NCBI GenBank assembly: GCA_043228905.1
Contig: JBHGNT010000042.1
Span: forward strand, 157,959 to 221,958
DNA length: 64,000 nt
Direction: 5' to 3'
From: Azolla caroliniana
Lineage: Eukaryota; Polypodiophyta
The position numbers were made by a program, and so were the translations under genes. Numbering within the stretch: position 1 is the stretch's first letter; each line of letters begins with the position of its first letter. Under the pieces are notes generated by a model. It was not told the DNA's origin and made no database searches. It saw only the letters and a list, made by a program, of their open reading frames with translations. Shown here in pieces: positions 25,456 to 38,700 of the stretch.

Positions 25456-27591
25456 AAATTAAAATGTTCATACCTAGCTTGTGTGATATTGGATTTCTGT
25501 GTTTAAAAACGTGAATCGAAGCTAACACCGCGAGCTCTAATATGGAATTAAAAGATCAAGATTTTGAAACTCAGGTCGAGAGACATGAAGAAATTAGCAT
25601 ATTTGAGGAGGTAGTGGAGAAGAGCGCGTTAGTAAATTAAAATGTTCATACCTGGCTCGTGTGATATCGGATTTCTGTGTTTAAACATGCGAATCGAAGC
25701 TAACAACGCTGGCTCTGATATGGAGTGAAAAAATCAAGATTTTGAAACTCAGGTCGAGAGACATGAATAAATTAGCAAATTTGAGGCGGGAGTTGACAAG
25801 AGCAACTAGGTAAATTAAAATGTTCATACCTGGCTCCTGTGATATCGGATTTATGTGTTCAAACATGCGAATCGAAGCTAATAACGGTATGTCTTATATG
25901 GAATTAAGAAATCAAGATTTTGAAACTCACCTCGAGAGACATGAAGAAAGTAGCAAATTTGAGGAGGTAGTGGAGAAGAGCGCGTTAGTAAATTAAAATG
26001 TTCCTACCTGGCTCGTGTGATATCGGATTTCTGTGTTTAAAAATGCGAATCGAAGCTAACAACGCTAGCTCTAATATGAAATTAAAAAATCAAGATTTTG
26101 AAACTCAGGTCGAGAGACATGAAGAAATTAGCAAATTTGAGGAGGGAGTTTAGAAGAGCGCGTTAGTAAATTAAAATGTTCATACCTGGCTTCTGTGACA
26201 TTGGATTTCTGTGTTCAAACATGCGAATCGAAGTTAACAACGCTTGCTATAATATGGAGTAAAAAAATCAAGATTTTGAAACTCAGGTCGAGAGACATGA
26301 ATAAATTAGCAAATTTGAGCCGGGAGTGGACAAGAGCAACTAGGTAAATTAAAATGTTCATACCTGGCTCCTGTGATATCGGATTTATGTGTTCAAACAT
26401 GCGAATCGAAGCTAATAACACTATCTCTAATATGGAATTAAAAAATCAAGATTTTGAAACTCAGGTCGAAAGACATGAAGAAATTAGCAAATTTGAGGAG
26501 GTAGTGGAGAAGATCGCGTTAGTAAATTAAAATGTTCATACCTGGCTCGTGTGATCTCGGATTTTTGTGTTCAAACATGCGAATCGAAGCTAATAACGCT
26601 ATCTCTGATATGAAAATAAAAAATCAAGATTTTGAAACTCAGGTCGAGAGACATGAAGAAATTAGCAAATTTGAGGAGGGAGTTTAGAAGAGCGCATTAG
26701 TAAATTAAAATGTTCATACCTGGCTTCTGTGACATTGGATTTCTGTGTTCAAACATGCGAATCGAAGTTAACAACGCTTGCTATAATATGGAGTAAAAAA
26801 ATCAAGATTTTGAAACTCAGGTCGAGAGACATGAATAAATTAGCAAATTTGAGGCGGGAGTGGACAAGAGCAACCAGGTAAATTAAAATGTTCATACCTG
26901 GCTCCTGTGATATCGGATTTCTGTGTTCAAACCTGCGAATCGAAGCTAATAACGCTAGCTCTGATATAGAATTAAAAAATCAAGATTTTGAAACTCACCT
27001 CGAGAGAGATGAAGAAATTAGCAAATTTGAGGAGGTAGTGGAGAAGAGCGCGTTAGTAAATTAAAATGTTCATACCTGGCTCGTGTGATATCGGATTTCT
27101 GTGTTTAAAAATGCGAATCGAAGCTAACAACGCTAGCTCTGATATGGAATTAAAAAATCAAGATTTTGAGACTCACGTCGAGAGACATGAAGAAATTAGC
27201 AAATATGAGGCGGGAGTTGACAAGACCAAGTAGGTAAATTAAAATGTTCATACCTGGCTCGTGTGATATCGGATTTTTATGTTTAAGCATGCGAATCGAA
27301 GCTAGTAACGCTAGCTCTGATATGGAATTAAAAAATAAAGATTTTGAAACTCACCTCGAGAGAGATGAAGAAATTAGCAAATTTGAGGAGGGAGTTTAGA
27401 AGAGCCCGTTAGTAAATTAAAATGTTCAGACCTGGCTTCTGTGACATTAGATTTCTGTGTTCAAATATGCGAATCGAAGTTAACAACGCTTGCTATAATA
27501 TGGAATAAAAAGATCAAGATTTTGAAACTCAGGTCGAGAGACATGAATAAATTAGCAAATTTGAGGCGGGAGTGGACAAGAGCAACTAGGT

Positions 27592-27741
27592 AAATTAAAA
27601 TGTTCATACCTTGCTCCTGCGAATTGAAGCTAATAACGCTAGCTCTGATATGGAATTAAAAAATCAAGATTTTGAAACTCACCTCGAGAGAGATGAAGAA
27701 ATTAGCAAATTTGAGGCGGTAGTGGAGAAGATCGCGCTAGT
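27592..27741 (+). repeat. Truncated 150-bp monomer, fourth copy
   Basis: Same deletion and markers as the other three. It is the last one in the window and lies at the right edge of the 6,708-bp-spaced duplication. Confidence 0.92.
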
Positions 27742-28097
27742 AAATTAAAATGTTCATACCTGGCTCGTGTAATATCGGATTTCTGTGTTTAAAAATGCGA
27801 ATCGAAGCTAACAATGTTAGCTCTAATATTGGATTAAAAAATGAAGATTTTGAAACTCACCTCGAGAGAGATGAATAAATTAGCAAATTTGAGGAGGTAG
27901 TGGAGAAGATCGCAATAGTAAATTAAAATGTTCATACCTGGCTTGTGTGATATTGGATTTCTGTGTTTAAAAATGTGAATCGAAGCTAACACCGCGAGCT
28001 CTAATATGGAATTAAAAAATCAAGATTTTGAAACTCAGGTCGAGAGCCATGAAGAAATTAGCATATTTGAGGAGGTAGTGGAGAAGAGCGCGTTAGT

Positions 28098-28726
28098 AAA
28101 TTAAAATGTTCATACCTGGCTCGTGTGATATCGGATTTCTGTGTTTAAACATGCGAATCGAAGCTAACAACGCTGGCTCTGATATGGAGTGAAAAAATCA
28201 AGATTTTGAAACTCAGGTCGAGAGACATGAATAAATTAGCAAATTTGAGGCGGGAGTTGACAAGAGCAACTAGGTAAATTAAAATGTTCATACCTGGCTC
28301 CTGTGATATCGGATTTATGTGTTCAAACATGCGAATCGAAGCTAATAACGGTATCTCTTATATGGAATTAAGAAATCAAGATTTTGAAACTCACCTCGAG
28401 AGACATGAAGAAAGTAGCAAATTTGAGGAGGTAGTGGAGAAGAGCGCGTTAGTAAATTAAAATGTTCATACCTGGCTCGTGTGATATCGGATTTCTGTGT
28501 TTAAAAATGCGAATCGAAGCTAACAACGCTAGCTCTAATATGGAATTAAAAAATCAAGATTTTGAAACTCAGGTCGAGAGACATGAAGAAATTAGCAAAT
28601 TTGAGGAGGGAGTTTAGAAGAGCGCGTTAGTAAATTAAAATGTTCATACCTGGCTTCTGTGACATTGGATTTCTGTGTTCAAACATGCGAATCGAAGTTA
28701 ACAACGCTTGCTATAATATGGAGTAA
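28098..28726 (+). repeat. Partial 13-mer cycle ending in a chimeric monomer
   Basis: Monomers at 28,098, 28,276 and 28,454 repeat the start of the 13-mer cycle. The one at 28,632 starts as B (GACATTGG, GTTAACAACGCTTGC) but near 28,727-28,745 changes to the GAGACTCAGG...AAATATGAGGCGGG type, so the domain boundary lies within a monomer. Confidence 0.82.
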
Positions 28727-30055
28727 AAAAATCAAGATTTTGAGACTCAGGTCGAGAGACATGAAGAAATTAGCAAATATGAGGCGGGAGTTGACAAGAC
28801 CAAGTAGGTAAATTAAAATGTTCATACCTGGCTCGTGTGATATCGGATTTTTATGTTTAAGCATGCGAATCGAAGCTAATAACGCTATCTCTGATATGGA
28901 ATTAAAAAATCAAGATTTTGAAACTCACCTCGAGAGACATGAAGAAAGTAGCAAATTTGAGGAGGTAGTGGAGAAGAGCGCGTTAGTAAATTAAAATGTT
29001 CATACCTGGCTCGTGTGATATCGGATTTCTGTGTTTAAAAAAGCGAATCGAAGCTAAAAACGCTAGCTCTGATATGGAATGAAAAAATCAAGATTTTGAA
29101 ACTCAGGTCGAGAGACATGAATAAATTAGCAAATTTGAGGCGGGAGTGGACAAGAGCAACTAGGTAAATTAAAATGTTCATACCTGGCTCCTGTGATATC
29201 GGATTTCTGTGTTCAAACATGCGAATCGAAGCTAATAACGGTATGTCTTATATGGAATTAAGAAATCAAGATTTTGAAACTCACCTCGAGAGACATGAAG
29301 AAAGTAGCAAATTTGAGGAGGTAGTGGAGAAGAGCGCGTTAGTAAATTAAAATGTTCATACCTGGCTCGTGTGATATCGGATTTCTGTGTTTAAAAATGC
29401 TAATCGAAGCTAAGAACGCTAGCTCTAATATGGAATTGAAAAATCAAGATTTTGAAACTCATGTCGAGAGACATGAAGAAATTAGCAAATATGAGGCGGG
29501 AGTTTAGAAGAGCTCGTTAGTAAATTAAAATGTTCATACCTGGCTTCTGTGACATTGGATTTCTGTGTTCAAACATGGGAATCGAAGTTAACAACGCTTG
29601 CTATAATATGGAGTAAACAAATAAGGATTTTGAAACTCAGGTCGAGAGACATGAAAAAATTAGCAAATCTGAGGAGGGAGTTTAGAAGAGCGCGTTAGTA
29701 AATTAAAATGTTCATACCTGGCTTCTGTGACATTGGATTTCTGTGTTCAAACATGCGAATCGAAGTTAACAACGCTTGCTATAATATGGAGTAGAAAAAT
29801 CAAGATTTTGAAACTCAGGTCGAGAGACATGAATAAATTAGCAAATTTGAGGCAGGAGTTGACAAGAGCAACTAGGTAAATCAAAATGTTCATACCTGGC
29901 TCCTGTGATATCGGATTTCTGTGTTCAAACATGCGAATCGAAGCTAATAACGCTAGCTCTGATATGGAATTAAAAAATGAAGATTTTGAAACTCACCTCG
30001 AGAGAGATGAAGAAATTAGCAAATTTGAGGAGGTAGTGGAGAAGAGCGCGTTAGT

Positions 30056-30230
30056 AAATTAAAATGTTCATACCTGGCTCGTGTGATATCGGATTACTGT
30101 GTTCAAACATGCGAATCGAAGCTAATAACGCTAGCTCTGATATGGAATTAAAAAATCAAGAGTTTGAAACTCAGGTCGACAGACATCAAGAAATTAGCAA
30201 ATTTGAGGGAGTTTAGAAGAGCGCGTTAGT
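30056..30230 (+). repeat. 175-bp monomer (3-bp deletion)
   Basis: GAGGGAGTTTAG stands where GAGGAGGGAGTTTAG is usual, removing three bases near the end. The same change is in the duplicate at 34,319-34,493. Confidence 0.88.
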
Positions 30231-30408
30231 AAATTAAAATGTTCATACCTGGCTCGTGTGATTTCGGATTTCTGTGTTTAAAAATGCGAATCGAAGCTAA
30301 CAACGTTAGCACTAATATGGAATTAAATAATCAAGATTTTGAAACTCACCTCGAGAGAGATGAAGAAATTAGCAAATTTGAGGAGGTAGTGGAGAAGATC
30401 GCGCTAGT

Positions 30409-30580
30409 AAATTAAATTGTTCATCCCGTGTGATATTGGATTTCTGTGTTTAAAAATGCGAATCGAAGCTAACAACGCGAGCTCTAATATGGTATTAAAA
30501 AATCAAGATTTTGAAACTCAGGTCGAGAGACATGAAGAAATTAGCATATTTGAGGAGGTAGTGGAGAAGAGCGCGTTAGT
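30409..30580 (+). repeat. 172-bp monomer (6-bp deletion)
   Basis: TTGTTCATCCCGTGTGATATTGG replaces the usual TGTTCATACCTGGCTCGTG region, removing six bases. The duplicate at 34,672-34,843 has the same lesion. These two deletions (9 bp) explain why the lag is 4,263 rather than 24 x 178 = 4,272. Confidence 0.88.
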
Positions 30581-31677
30581 AAATTAAAATGTTCATACCT
30601 GGCTCGTGTGATATCGGATTTCTGTCTTTAAACATGCGAATCGAAGCTAACAACGCTAGCTCTGATATGGAATGAAAAAATCAAGATTTTGAAACTCAGG
30701 TCGAGAGACATGAATAAATTAGCAAATTTGAGGCGGGAGTTGACAAGAGCAACTAGGTAAATTAAAATGTTCACACCTGGCTCCTGTGATATCGGATTTC
30801 TGTGTTCAAACATGCAAATCGAAGCTAATAACGCTAGCTCTGATATGGAATGAAAAAATCAAGATTTTGAAACTCACCTCGAGAGAGATGAAGAAATTAG
30901 CAAATTTGAGGAGGTAGTGGAGAAGAGCGCGTTAGTAAATTAAAATATTCATACCTGGCTCGCGTGATATCGGACTTCTGTGTTAAAACATGCGAATCGA
31001 AGCTAATAACGCTAGTTCTGATATGGAATTAAAAAATCAAGATTTTGAAACTCAGGTCGACAAACATGAAGAAATTAGCAAATTTGAGGAGGTCGTGGAG
31101 AAGAGCGCGTTAGTAAATTAAAATGTTCATACCTGGCTCGTGTGATATCGGATTTTTATGTTTAAACATGCGAATCGAAGCTAATAACGCTATCTCTGAT
31201 ATGAAAATAAAAAATCAAGATTTTGAAACTCAGGTCGAGAGACATGAAGAAATTAGCAAATTTGAGGAGGCAGTTTAGAAGAGCGCGTTAGTAAATTAAA
31301 ATGTTCATACCTGGCTTCTGTGACATTGGATTTCTGTGTTCAAACATGCGAATCGAAGTTAACAACGCTTGCTATAATATGGAGTAAAAAAATCAAGATT
31401 TTGAAACTCAGGTCGAGAGACATGAATAAATTAGCAAATTTGAGGAGGGAGTGGACAAGAGCAACTAGGTAAATTAAAATGTTCATACCTGGCTCCTGTG
31501 ATATCGGATTTATGTGTTCAAACATGCGAATCGAAGCTAATAACGGTATCTCTTATATGGAATTAAGAAATCAAGATTTTGAAACTCACCTCGAGAGACA
31601 TGAAGAAAGTAGCAAATTTGAGGAGGTAGTAGAGAAGAGCGCGTTTGTAAATTAAAATGTTCATACCTGGCTCGTGT

Positions 31678-32989
31678 AATATCGGATTTCTGTGTTTAAA
31701 AATGCGAATCGAAGCTAACAACGTTAGCTCTAATATTGTATTAAAATATGAAGATTTTGAAATTCACCTCGAGAGAGATGAAGAAATTAGCAAATTTGAG
31801 GAGGTAGTGGAGAAGATCGCGCTAGTAAATTAAAATGTTCATACCTGGCTCGTGTGATATCGGATTTTTATGTTTAAACATGCGAATCGAAGCTAATAAC
31901 GCTATCTCTGATATGAAAATAAAAAATCAAGATTTTGAAACTCAGGTCGAGAGACATGAAGAAATTAGCAAATTTGAGGAGGGAGTTTAGAAGAGCGCGT
32001 TAGTAAATTAAAATGTTCATACCTGGCTTCTGTGACATTGGATTTCTGTGTTCAAACATGCGAATCGAAGTTAACAACGCTTGCTATCATATCGAGTAAA
32101 AAAATCAAGATTTTGAAACTCAGGTCGAGAGACATGAATAAATTAGCAAATTTGAGGCGGGAGTTGACAAGAGCAACTAGGTAAATTAAAATGTTCATAC
32201 CTGGCTCCTGTGATATCGGATTTATGTGTTCAAACATGCGAATCGAAGCTAATAACGGTATCTCTTATATGGAATTAAGAAATCAAGATTTTGAAACTCA
32301 CCTCGAGAGACATGAAGAAAGTAGCAAATTTGAGGAGGTAGTGGAGAAGAGCGCGTTAGTAAATTAAAATGTTCATACGTGGCTCGTGTGATATTGGATT
32401 TCTGTGTTTAAAAATGCGAATCGAAGCTAACAACGCTAGCTCTAATACGGAATTAAAAAATCAAGATTTTGAGACTCAGGTCGAGAGACATGAAAAAATT
32501 AGCAAATATGAGGCGGGAGTTGACAAGACCAAGTAGGTAAATTAAAATGTTCATACCTGGCTCGTGTGATATCGGATTTTTATGTCTAAGCATGCGAATC
32601 GAAGCTAATAACGCTATCTCTGATATGGATTTAAAAAATCAAGATTTTGAAACTCAGGTCGAGAAACATGAAGAAATTAGCAAATTTGAGGAGGGAGTTT
32701 AGAAGAGCGCGTTAGTAAATTAAAATGTTCATACCTGGCTTCTGTGACATTGGATTTCTGTGTTCAAACATGCGAATCGAATTTAACAACGCTTGCTATA
32801 ATATGGAGTAAAAAAATCAAGATTTTGAAACTCAGGTCGAGAGAAATGAAGAAAGTAGCAAATTTGAGGAGGTAGTGGAGAAGAGCGCGTTAGTAAATTA
32901 AAATGTTCATACCTGGCTCGTGTGATATCGGATTTCTGTCTTTAAAAATGCGAATCGAAGCTAACAACGCTAGCTCTAATACGGAATTA
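31678..32989 (+). repeat. Unduplicated satellite between the two 4,263-bp-spaced copies
   Basis: About seven monomers of mixed type, including a B-like monomer (32,005) with TATCATATCGAGT in place of TATAATATGGAGT, and AATACGG monomers near 32,361 and 32,895 resembling D. Nothing other than satellite is present. Confidence 0.85.
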
Positions 32990-34318
32990 AAAAATCAAGA
33001 TTTTGAGACTCAGGTCGAGAGACATGAAGAAATTAGCAAATATGAGGCGGGAGTTGACAAGACCAAGTAGGTAAATTAAAATGTTCATACCTGGCTCGTG
33101 TGATATCGGATTTTTATGTTTAAGCATGCGAATCGAAGCTAATAACGCTATCTCTGATATGGAATTAAAAAATCAAGATTTTGAAACTCACCTCGAGAGA
33201 CATGAAGAAAGTAGCAAATTTGAGGAGGTAGTGGAGAAGAGCGCGTTAGTAAATTAAAATGTTCATACCTGGCTCGTGTGATATCGGATTTCTGTGTTTA
33301 AAAAAGCGAATCGAAGCTAAAAACGCTAGCTCTGATATGGAATGAAAAAATCAAGATTTTGAAACTCAGGTCGAGAGACATGAATAAATTAGCAAATTTG
33401 AGGCGGGAGTGGACAAGAGCAACTAGGTAAATTAAAATGTTCATACCTGGCTCCTGTGATATCGGATTTCTGTGTTCAAACATGCGAATCGAAGCTAATA
33501 ACGGTATCTCTTATATGGAATTAAGAAATCAAGATTTTGAAACTCACCTCGAGAGACATGAAGAAAGTAGCAAATTTGAGGAGGTAGTGGAGAAGAGCGC
33601 GTTAGTAAATTAAAATGTTCATACCTGGCTCGTGTGATATCGGATTTCTGTGTTCAAAAATGCTAATCGAAGCTAACAACGCTAGCTCTAATATGGAATT
33701 GAAAAATCAAGATTTTGAAACTCAGGTCGAGAGACATGAAGAAATTAGCAAATATGAGGCGGGAGTTTAGAAGAGCTCGTTAGTAAATTAAAATGTTCAT
33801 ACCTGGCTTCTGTGACATTGGATTTCTGTGTTCAAACATGGGAATCGAAGTTAACAACGCTTGCTATAATATGGAGTAAACAAATAAGGATTTTGAAACT
33901 CAGGTCGAGAGACATTAAAAAATTAGCAAATCTGAGGAGGGAGTTTAGAAGAGCGCGTTAGTAAATTAAAATGTTCATACCTGGCTTCTGTGACATTGGA
34001 TTTCTGTGTTCAAACATGCGAATCGAAGTTAACAACGCTTGCTATAATATGGAGTAGAAAAATCAAGATTTTGAAACTCAGGTCGAGAGACATGAATAAA
34101 TTAGCAAATTTGAGGCAGGAGTTGACAAGAGCAACTAGGTAAATTAAAATGTTCATACCTGGCTCCTGTGATATCGGATTTATGTGTTCAAACATGCGAA
34201 TCGAAGCTAATAACGCTAGCTCTGATATGGAATTAAAAAATGAAGATTTTGAAACTCACCTCGAGAGAGATGAAGAAATTAGCAAATTTGAGGAGGTAGT
34301 GGAGAAGAGCGCGTTAGT

Positions 34319-34493
34319 AAATTAAAATGTTCATACCTGGCTCGTGTGATATCGGATTACTGTGTTCAAACATGCGAATCGAAGCTAATAACGCTAGCTC
34401 TGATATGGAATTAAAAAATCAAGAGTTTGAAACTCAGGTCGACAGACATCAAGAAATTAGCAAATTTGAGGGAGTTTAGAAGAGCGCGTTAGT
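34319..34493 (+). repeat. 175-bp monomer, duplicate
   Basis: Same 3-bp deletion (GAGGGAGTTTAG) as the monomer at 30,056. Confidence 0.88.
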
Positions 34494-34671
34494 AAATTAA
34501 AATGTTCATACCTGGCTCGTGTGATATCGGATTTCTGTGTTTAAAAATGCGAATCGAAGCTAACAACGTTAGCACTAATATGGAATTAAATAATCAAGAT
34601 TTTGAAACTCACCTCGAGAGAGATGAAGAAATTAGCAAATTTGAGGAGGTAGTGGAGAAGATCGCGCTAGT

Positions 34672-34843
34672 AAATTAAATTGTTCATCCCGTGTGATATT
34701 GGATTTCTGTGTTTAAAAATGCGAATCGAAGCTAACAACGCGAGCTCTAATATGGTATTAAAAAATCAAGATTTTGAAACTCAGGTCGAGAGACATGAAG
34801 AAATTAGCATATTTGAGGAGGTAGTGGAGAAGAGCGCGTTAGT
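34672..34843 (+). repeat. 172-bp monomer, duplicate
   Basis: Same 6-bp deletion (GTTCATCCCGTGTG) as the monomer at 30,409. Confidence 0.88.
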
Positions 34844-35021
34844 AAATTAAAATGTTCATACCTGGCTCGTGTGATATCGGATTTCTGTCTTTAAACATGC
34901 GAATCGAAGCTAACAACGCTAGCTCTGATATGGAATGAAAAAATCAAGATTTTGAAACTCAGGTCGAGAGACATGAATAAATTAGCAAATTTGAGGCGGG
35001 AGTTGACAAGAGCAACTAGGT

Positions 35022-35197
35022 AAATTAAAATGTTCACCTGGCTCCTGTGATATCGGATTTCTGTGTTCAAACATGCGAATCGAAGCTAATAACGCTAGCT
35101 CTGATATGGAATGAAAAAATCAAGATTTTGAAACTCACCTCGAGAGAGATGAAGAAATTAGCAAATTTGAGGAGGTAGTGGAGAAGAGCGCGTTAGT
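35022..35197 (+). repeat. 176-bp monomer (2-bp deletion private to copy 2)
   Basis: GTTCACCTGGCTCC lacks two bases relative to GTTCACACCTGGCTCC at the equivalent place in copy 1. The deletion therefore arose after the 4.26-kb-spaced duplication. Confidence 0.88.
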
Positions 35198-35731
35198 AAA
35201 TTAAAATGTTCATACCTGGCTCGCGTGATATCGGACTTCTGTGTTAAAACATGCGAATCGAAGCTAATAACGCTAGTTCTGATATGGAATTAAAAAATCA
35301 AGATTTTGGAACTCAGGTCGACAAACATGAAGAAATTAGCAAATTTGAGGGGGTCGTGGAGAAGAGCGCGTTAGTAAATTAAAATGTTCATACCTGGCTC
35401 GTGTGATATCGGATTTTTATGTTTAAACATGCGAATCGAAGCTAATAACGCTATCTCTGATATGAAAATAAAAAATCAAGATTTTGAAACTCAGGTCGAG
35501 AGACATGAAGAAATTAGCAAATTTGAGGAGGCAGTTTAGAAGAGCGCGTTAGTAAATTAAAATGTTCATTCCTGGCTTCTGTGACATTGGATTTCTGTGT
35601 TCAAACATGCGAATCGAAGTTAACAACGCTTGCTATAATATGGAGTAAAAAAATCAAGATTTTGAAACTCAGGTCGAGAGACATGAATAAATTAGCAAAT
35701 TTGAGGAGGGAGTGGACAAGAGCAACTAGGT

Positions 35732-38700
35732 AAATTAAAATGTTCATACCTGGCTCCTGTGATATCGGATTTATGTGTTCAAACATGCGAATCGAAGCTA
35801 ATAACGGTATCTCTTATATGGAATTAAGAAATCAAGATTTTGAAACTCACCTCGAGAGACATGAAGAAAGTAGCAAATTTGAGGAGGTAGTAGAGAAGAG
35901 CGCGTTAGTAAATTAAAATGTTCATACCTGGCTCGTGTGATATTGGATTTCTGTGTTTAAAAATGCGAATCGAAGCTAACAACGTTAGCTCTGATATCAA
36001 AATATAAAATCAAGATTTTGAAACTCAGGTCGAGAGACATGAAGAAATTAGCAAATTTGAGGGAGTTTAGAAGAGCGCGTTAGTAAATTAAAATGTTCAT
36101 ACCTGGTTTCTATGACATTGGATTTCTTTGTTCAAACATGCGAATCGAAGCTAACAACGCTTGCTATAATATGGAGTAAAAAAATCATGATTTTGAAACT
36201 CAGGTCGAGAGACATGAATAAATTAGCAAATTTGAGGAGGGAGTTGACAAGAGCAACTAGGTAAATTAAAATGTTCATACCTGGCTCCTGTGATATCGGA
36301 TTTATGTGTTCAAAATAACACTATCTCTTATATGGAATTAAAAAATCAAGATTTTGAAACTCACCTTGAGAGACATGAAGAAATTAGCAAATTTGAGGAG
36401 GTAGTGGAGAAGAGCGCGTTAGTAAATTAAAATGTTCATACCTGGCTCGTGTGATATCGGATTTCTGTAATTAAAAATGCGAATCGAAGCTAACAACGCT
36501 AGCTCTAATACGGTATTAAAAAATCAAGATTTTGAAACTCAGGTCGAGAGACATGAAGAAATTAGCAAATATGAGGCGGGAGTTGACAAGACCAAGTAGG
36601 TAAATTAAAATTTTGATACCTGGCTCGTGTGATATCCGATTTCTGTGTTTTAAAATGCGAATCGAAGCTAACAACGCTAGCTCGAATATGAAATTAAAAA
36701 ATCAAGATTTTGAAACTCAGGTCGAGAGACATGAAGAAATTAGCAAATTTGAGGCGGGAGTGGACAAGAGCAACTAGGTAAATTAAAATGTTCATACCTG
36801 GCTCCTGTGATATCGGATTTATGTGTTCAAACATGCGAATCGAAGCTAATAACACTATCTCTAATATGGAATTAAAAAATCAAGATTTTGAAACTCAGGT
36901 CGAAAGACATGAAGAAATTAGCAAATTTGAGGAGGTAGTGGAGAAGATCGCGTTAGTAAATTAAAATGTTCAGACCTGGCTCGTGTGATCTCGGATTTTT
37001 GTGTTCAAACATGCGAATCGAAGCTAATAACGCTATCTCTGATATGAAAATAAAAAATCAAGATTTTGAAACTCAGGTCGAGAGACATGAAGAAATTAGC
37101 AAATTTGAGGAGGGAGTTTAGAAGAGCGCGTTAGTAAATTAAAATGTTCCTACCTGGCTTCTGTGACATTGGATTTCTGTGTTCAAACATGCGAATCGAA
37201 GTTAACAACGCTTGCTATAATATGGAGTAAAAAAATCAAGATTTTGAAACTCAGGTCGAGAGACATGAATAAATTAGCAAATTTGAGGCGGGAGTGGACA
37301 AGAGCAACTAGGTAAATTAAAATGTTCATACCTGGCTCCTGTGATATCGGATTTCTGTGTTCAAACCTGCGAATCGAAGCTAATAACGCTAGCTCCGATA
37401 TGGAATTAAAAAATCAAGATTTTGAAACTCACCTCTCGAGAGATGAAGAAATTAGCAAATTTGAGGAGGTAGTGGAGAAGAGCGCGTTAGTAAATTAAAA
37501 TGTTGATACCTGGCTCGTGTGATATCGGATTTCTGTGTTTAAAAATGCGAATCGAAGCTAACAACGCTAGCTCTGATATGGAATGAAAAAATCAAGATTT
37601 TGAAACTCAGGTCGAGAGACATGAATAAATTAGCAAATTTGAGGAGGGAGTGGACAAGAGCAACTAGGTAAATTAAAATGTTCATACCTGGCTCCTGTGA
37701 TATCGGATTTCTGTGTTCAAACCTGCGAATCGAAGCTAATAACGCTAGCTCTGATATGGAATTAAAAAATCAAGATTTTGAAACTGAGGTCGACAGAAAT
37801 GAAGAAATTAGCAAATTTGAGGAGGTAGTGGAGAAGAGCGCGTTAGTAAATTAAAATGTTCATACCTGGCTCGTGTGATATCGGATTTTTATGTTTAAAC
37901 ATGCGAATCGAAGCTAATAACGCTATCTCTGATATCAAAATATAAAATCAAGATTTTGAAACTCAGGTCGAGAGAAATGAAGAAAGTAGCAAATTTGAGG
38001 AGGTAGTGGAGAAGAGCGCGTTAGTAAATTAAAATGTTCATACCTGGCTCGTGTGATATCGGATTTCTGTCTTTAAAAATGCGAATCGAAGCTAACAACG
38101 CTAGCTCTAATACGGAATTAAAAAATCAAGATTTTGAGACTCAGGTCGAGAGACATGAAGAAATTAGCAAATATGAGGCGGGAGTTGACAAGACCAAGTA
38201 GGTAAATTAATATGTTCATACCTGGCTCGTGTGATATCGGATTTTTATGTTTAAGCATGCGAATCGAAGCTAATAACGCTATCTTTGATATGGAATTAAA
38301 AAATCAAGATTTTGAAACTCACCTCGAGAGACATGAAGAAAGTAGCAAATTTGAGGAGGTCGTGGAGAAGAGCGCGTTAGTAAATTAAAATGTTCATACC
38401 TGGCTCGTGTGATATCGGATTTTTATGTTTAAACATGCGAATCGAAGCTAATAACGCTATCTCTGATATGAAAATAAAAAATCAAGATTTTGAAACTCAG
38501 GTCGAGAGACATGAAGAAATTAGCAAATTTGAGGAGGGAGTTTAGAAGAGCGCGTTAGTAAATTAAAATGTTCATACCTGGCTTCTGTGACATTGGATTT
38601 CTGTGTTCAAACATGCGAATCGAAGCTAACAACGCTTGCTATAATATGGAGTAAAAAAATCATGATTTTGAAACTCAGGTCGAGAGACATGAATAAATTA

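Larger units (their letters stand above)
22308..27741 (+). repeat. Segmental duplication, copy 2 (partner at 15,600-21,033)
   Basis: It matches copy 1 at a lag of 6,708 bp. The match stops at the end of the truncated monomer at 27,741: the next monomer here is the GTGTAATATCGG type, whereas after copy 1 (21,034) it is the CTAGCTTGTGTGATATTGG type. Confidence 0.85.
16640..28097 (+). repeat. 13-monomer HOR domain (2,286 bp) with length variants
   Basis: Cycle starts are 16,640, 18,926, 21,212, 23,348 and 25,634. Three cycles are 2,286 bp (12 full monomers plus one of 150 bp). The third (21,212) is 2,136 bp and lacks the short monomer; the fifth (25,634) is 2,464 bp, with the short monomer and two monomers where the others have one. 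Each cycle begins with the monomer containing CGCTGGCTCTGATATGG and GAGTGAAAAAATC. Confidence 0.92.
28727..31677 (+). repeat. 4,263-bp-spaced duplication, copy 1
   Basis: This stretch of about 2.95 kb recurs at 32,990-35,940. It carries diagnostic features also present in the other copy: TTTAAAAAAGCGAATCG at the monomer starting 28,988, AACATGGGAATCG near 29,574, AGTAAACAAATAAGG near 29,612, and two shortened monomers (175 and 172 bp). Confidence 0.88.
32990..35940 (+). repeat. 4,263-bp-spaced duplication, copy 2
   Basis: It matches 28,727-31,677. The monomer at 35,022 has lost two further bases (TTCACCTGG instead of TTCACACCTGG at 30,768), so the lag is 4,261 bp to its right. Other differences include CATTAAAAAATT versus CATGAAAAAATT (about 33,913 and 29,650). 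Confidence 0.88.
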
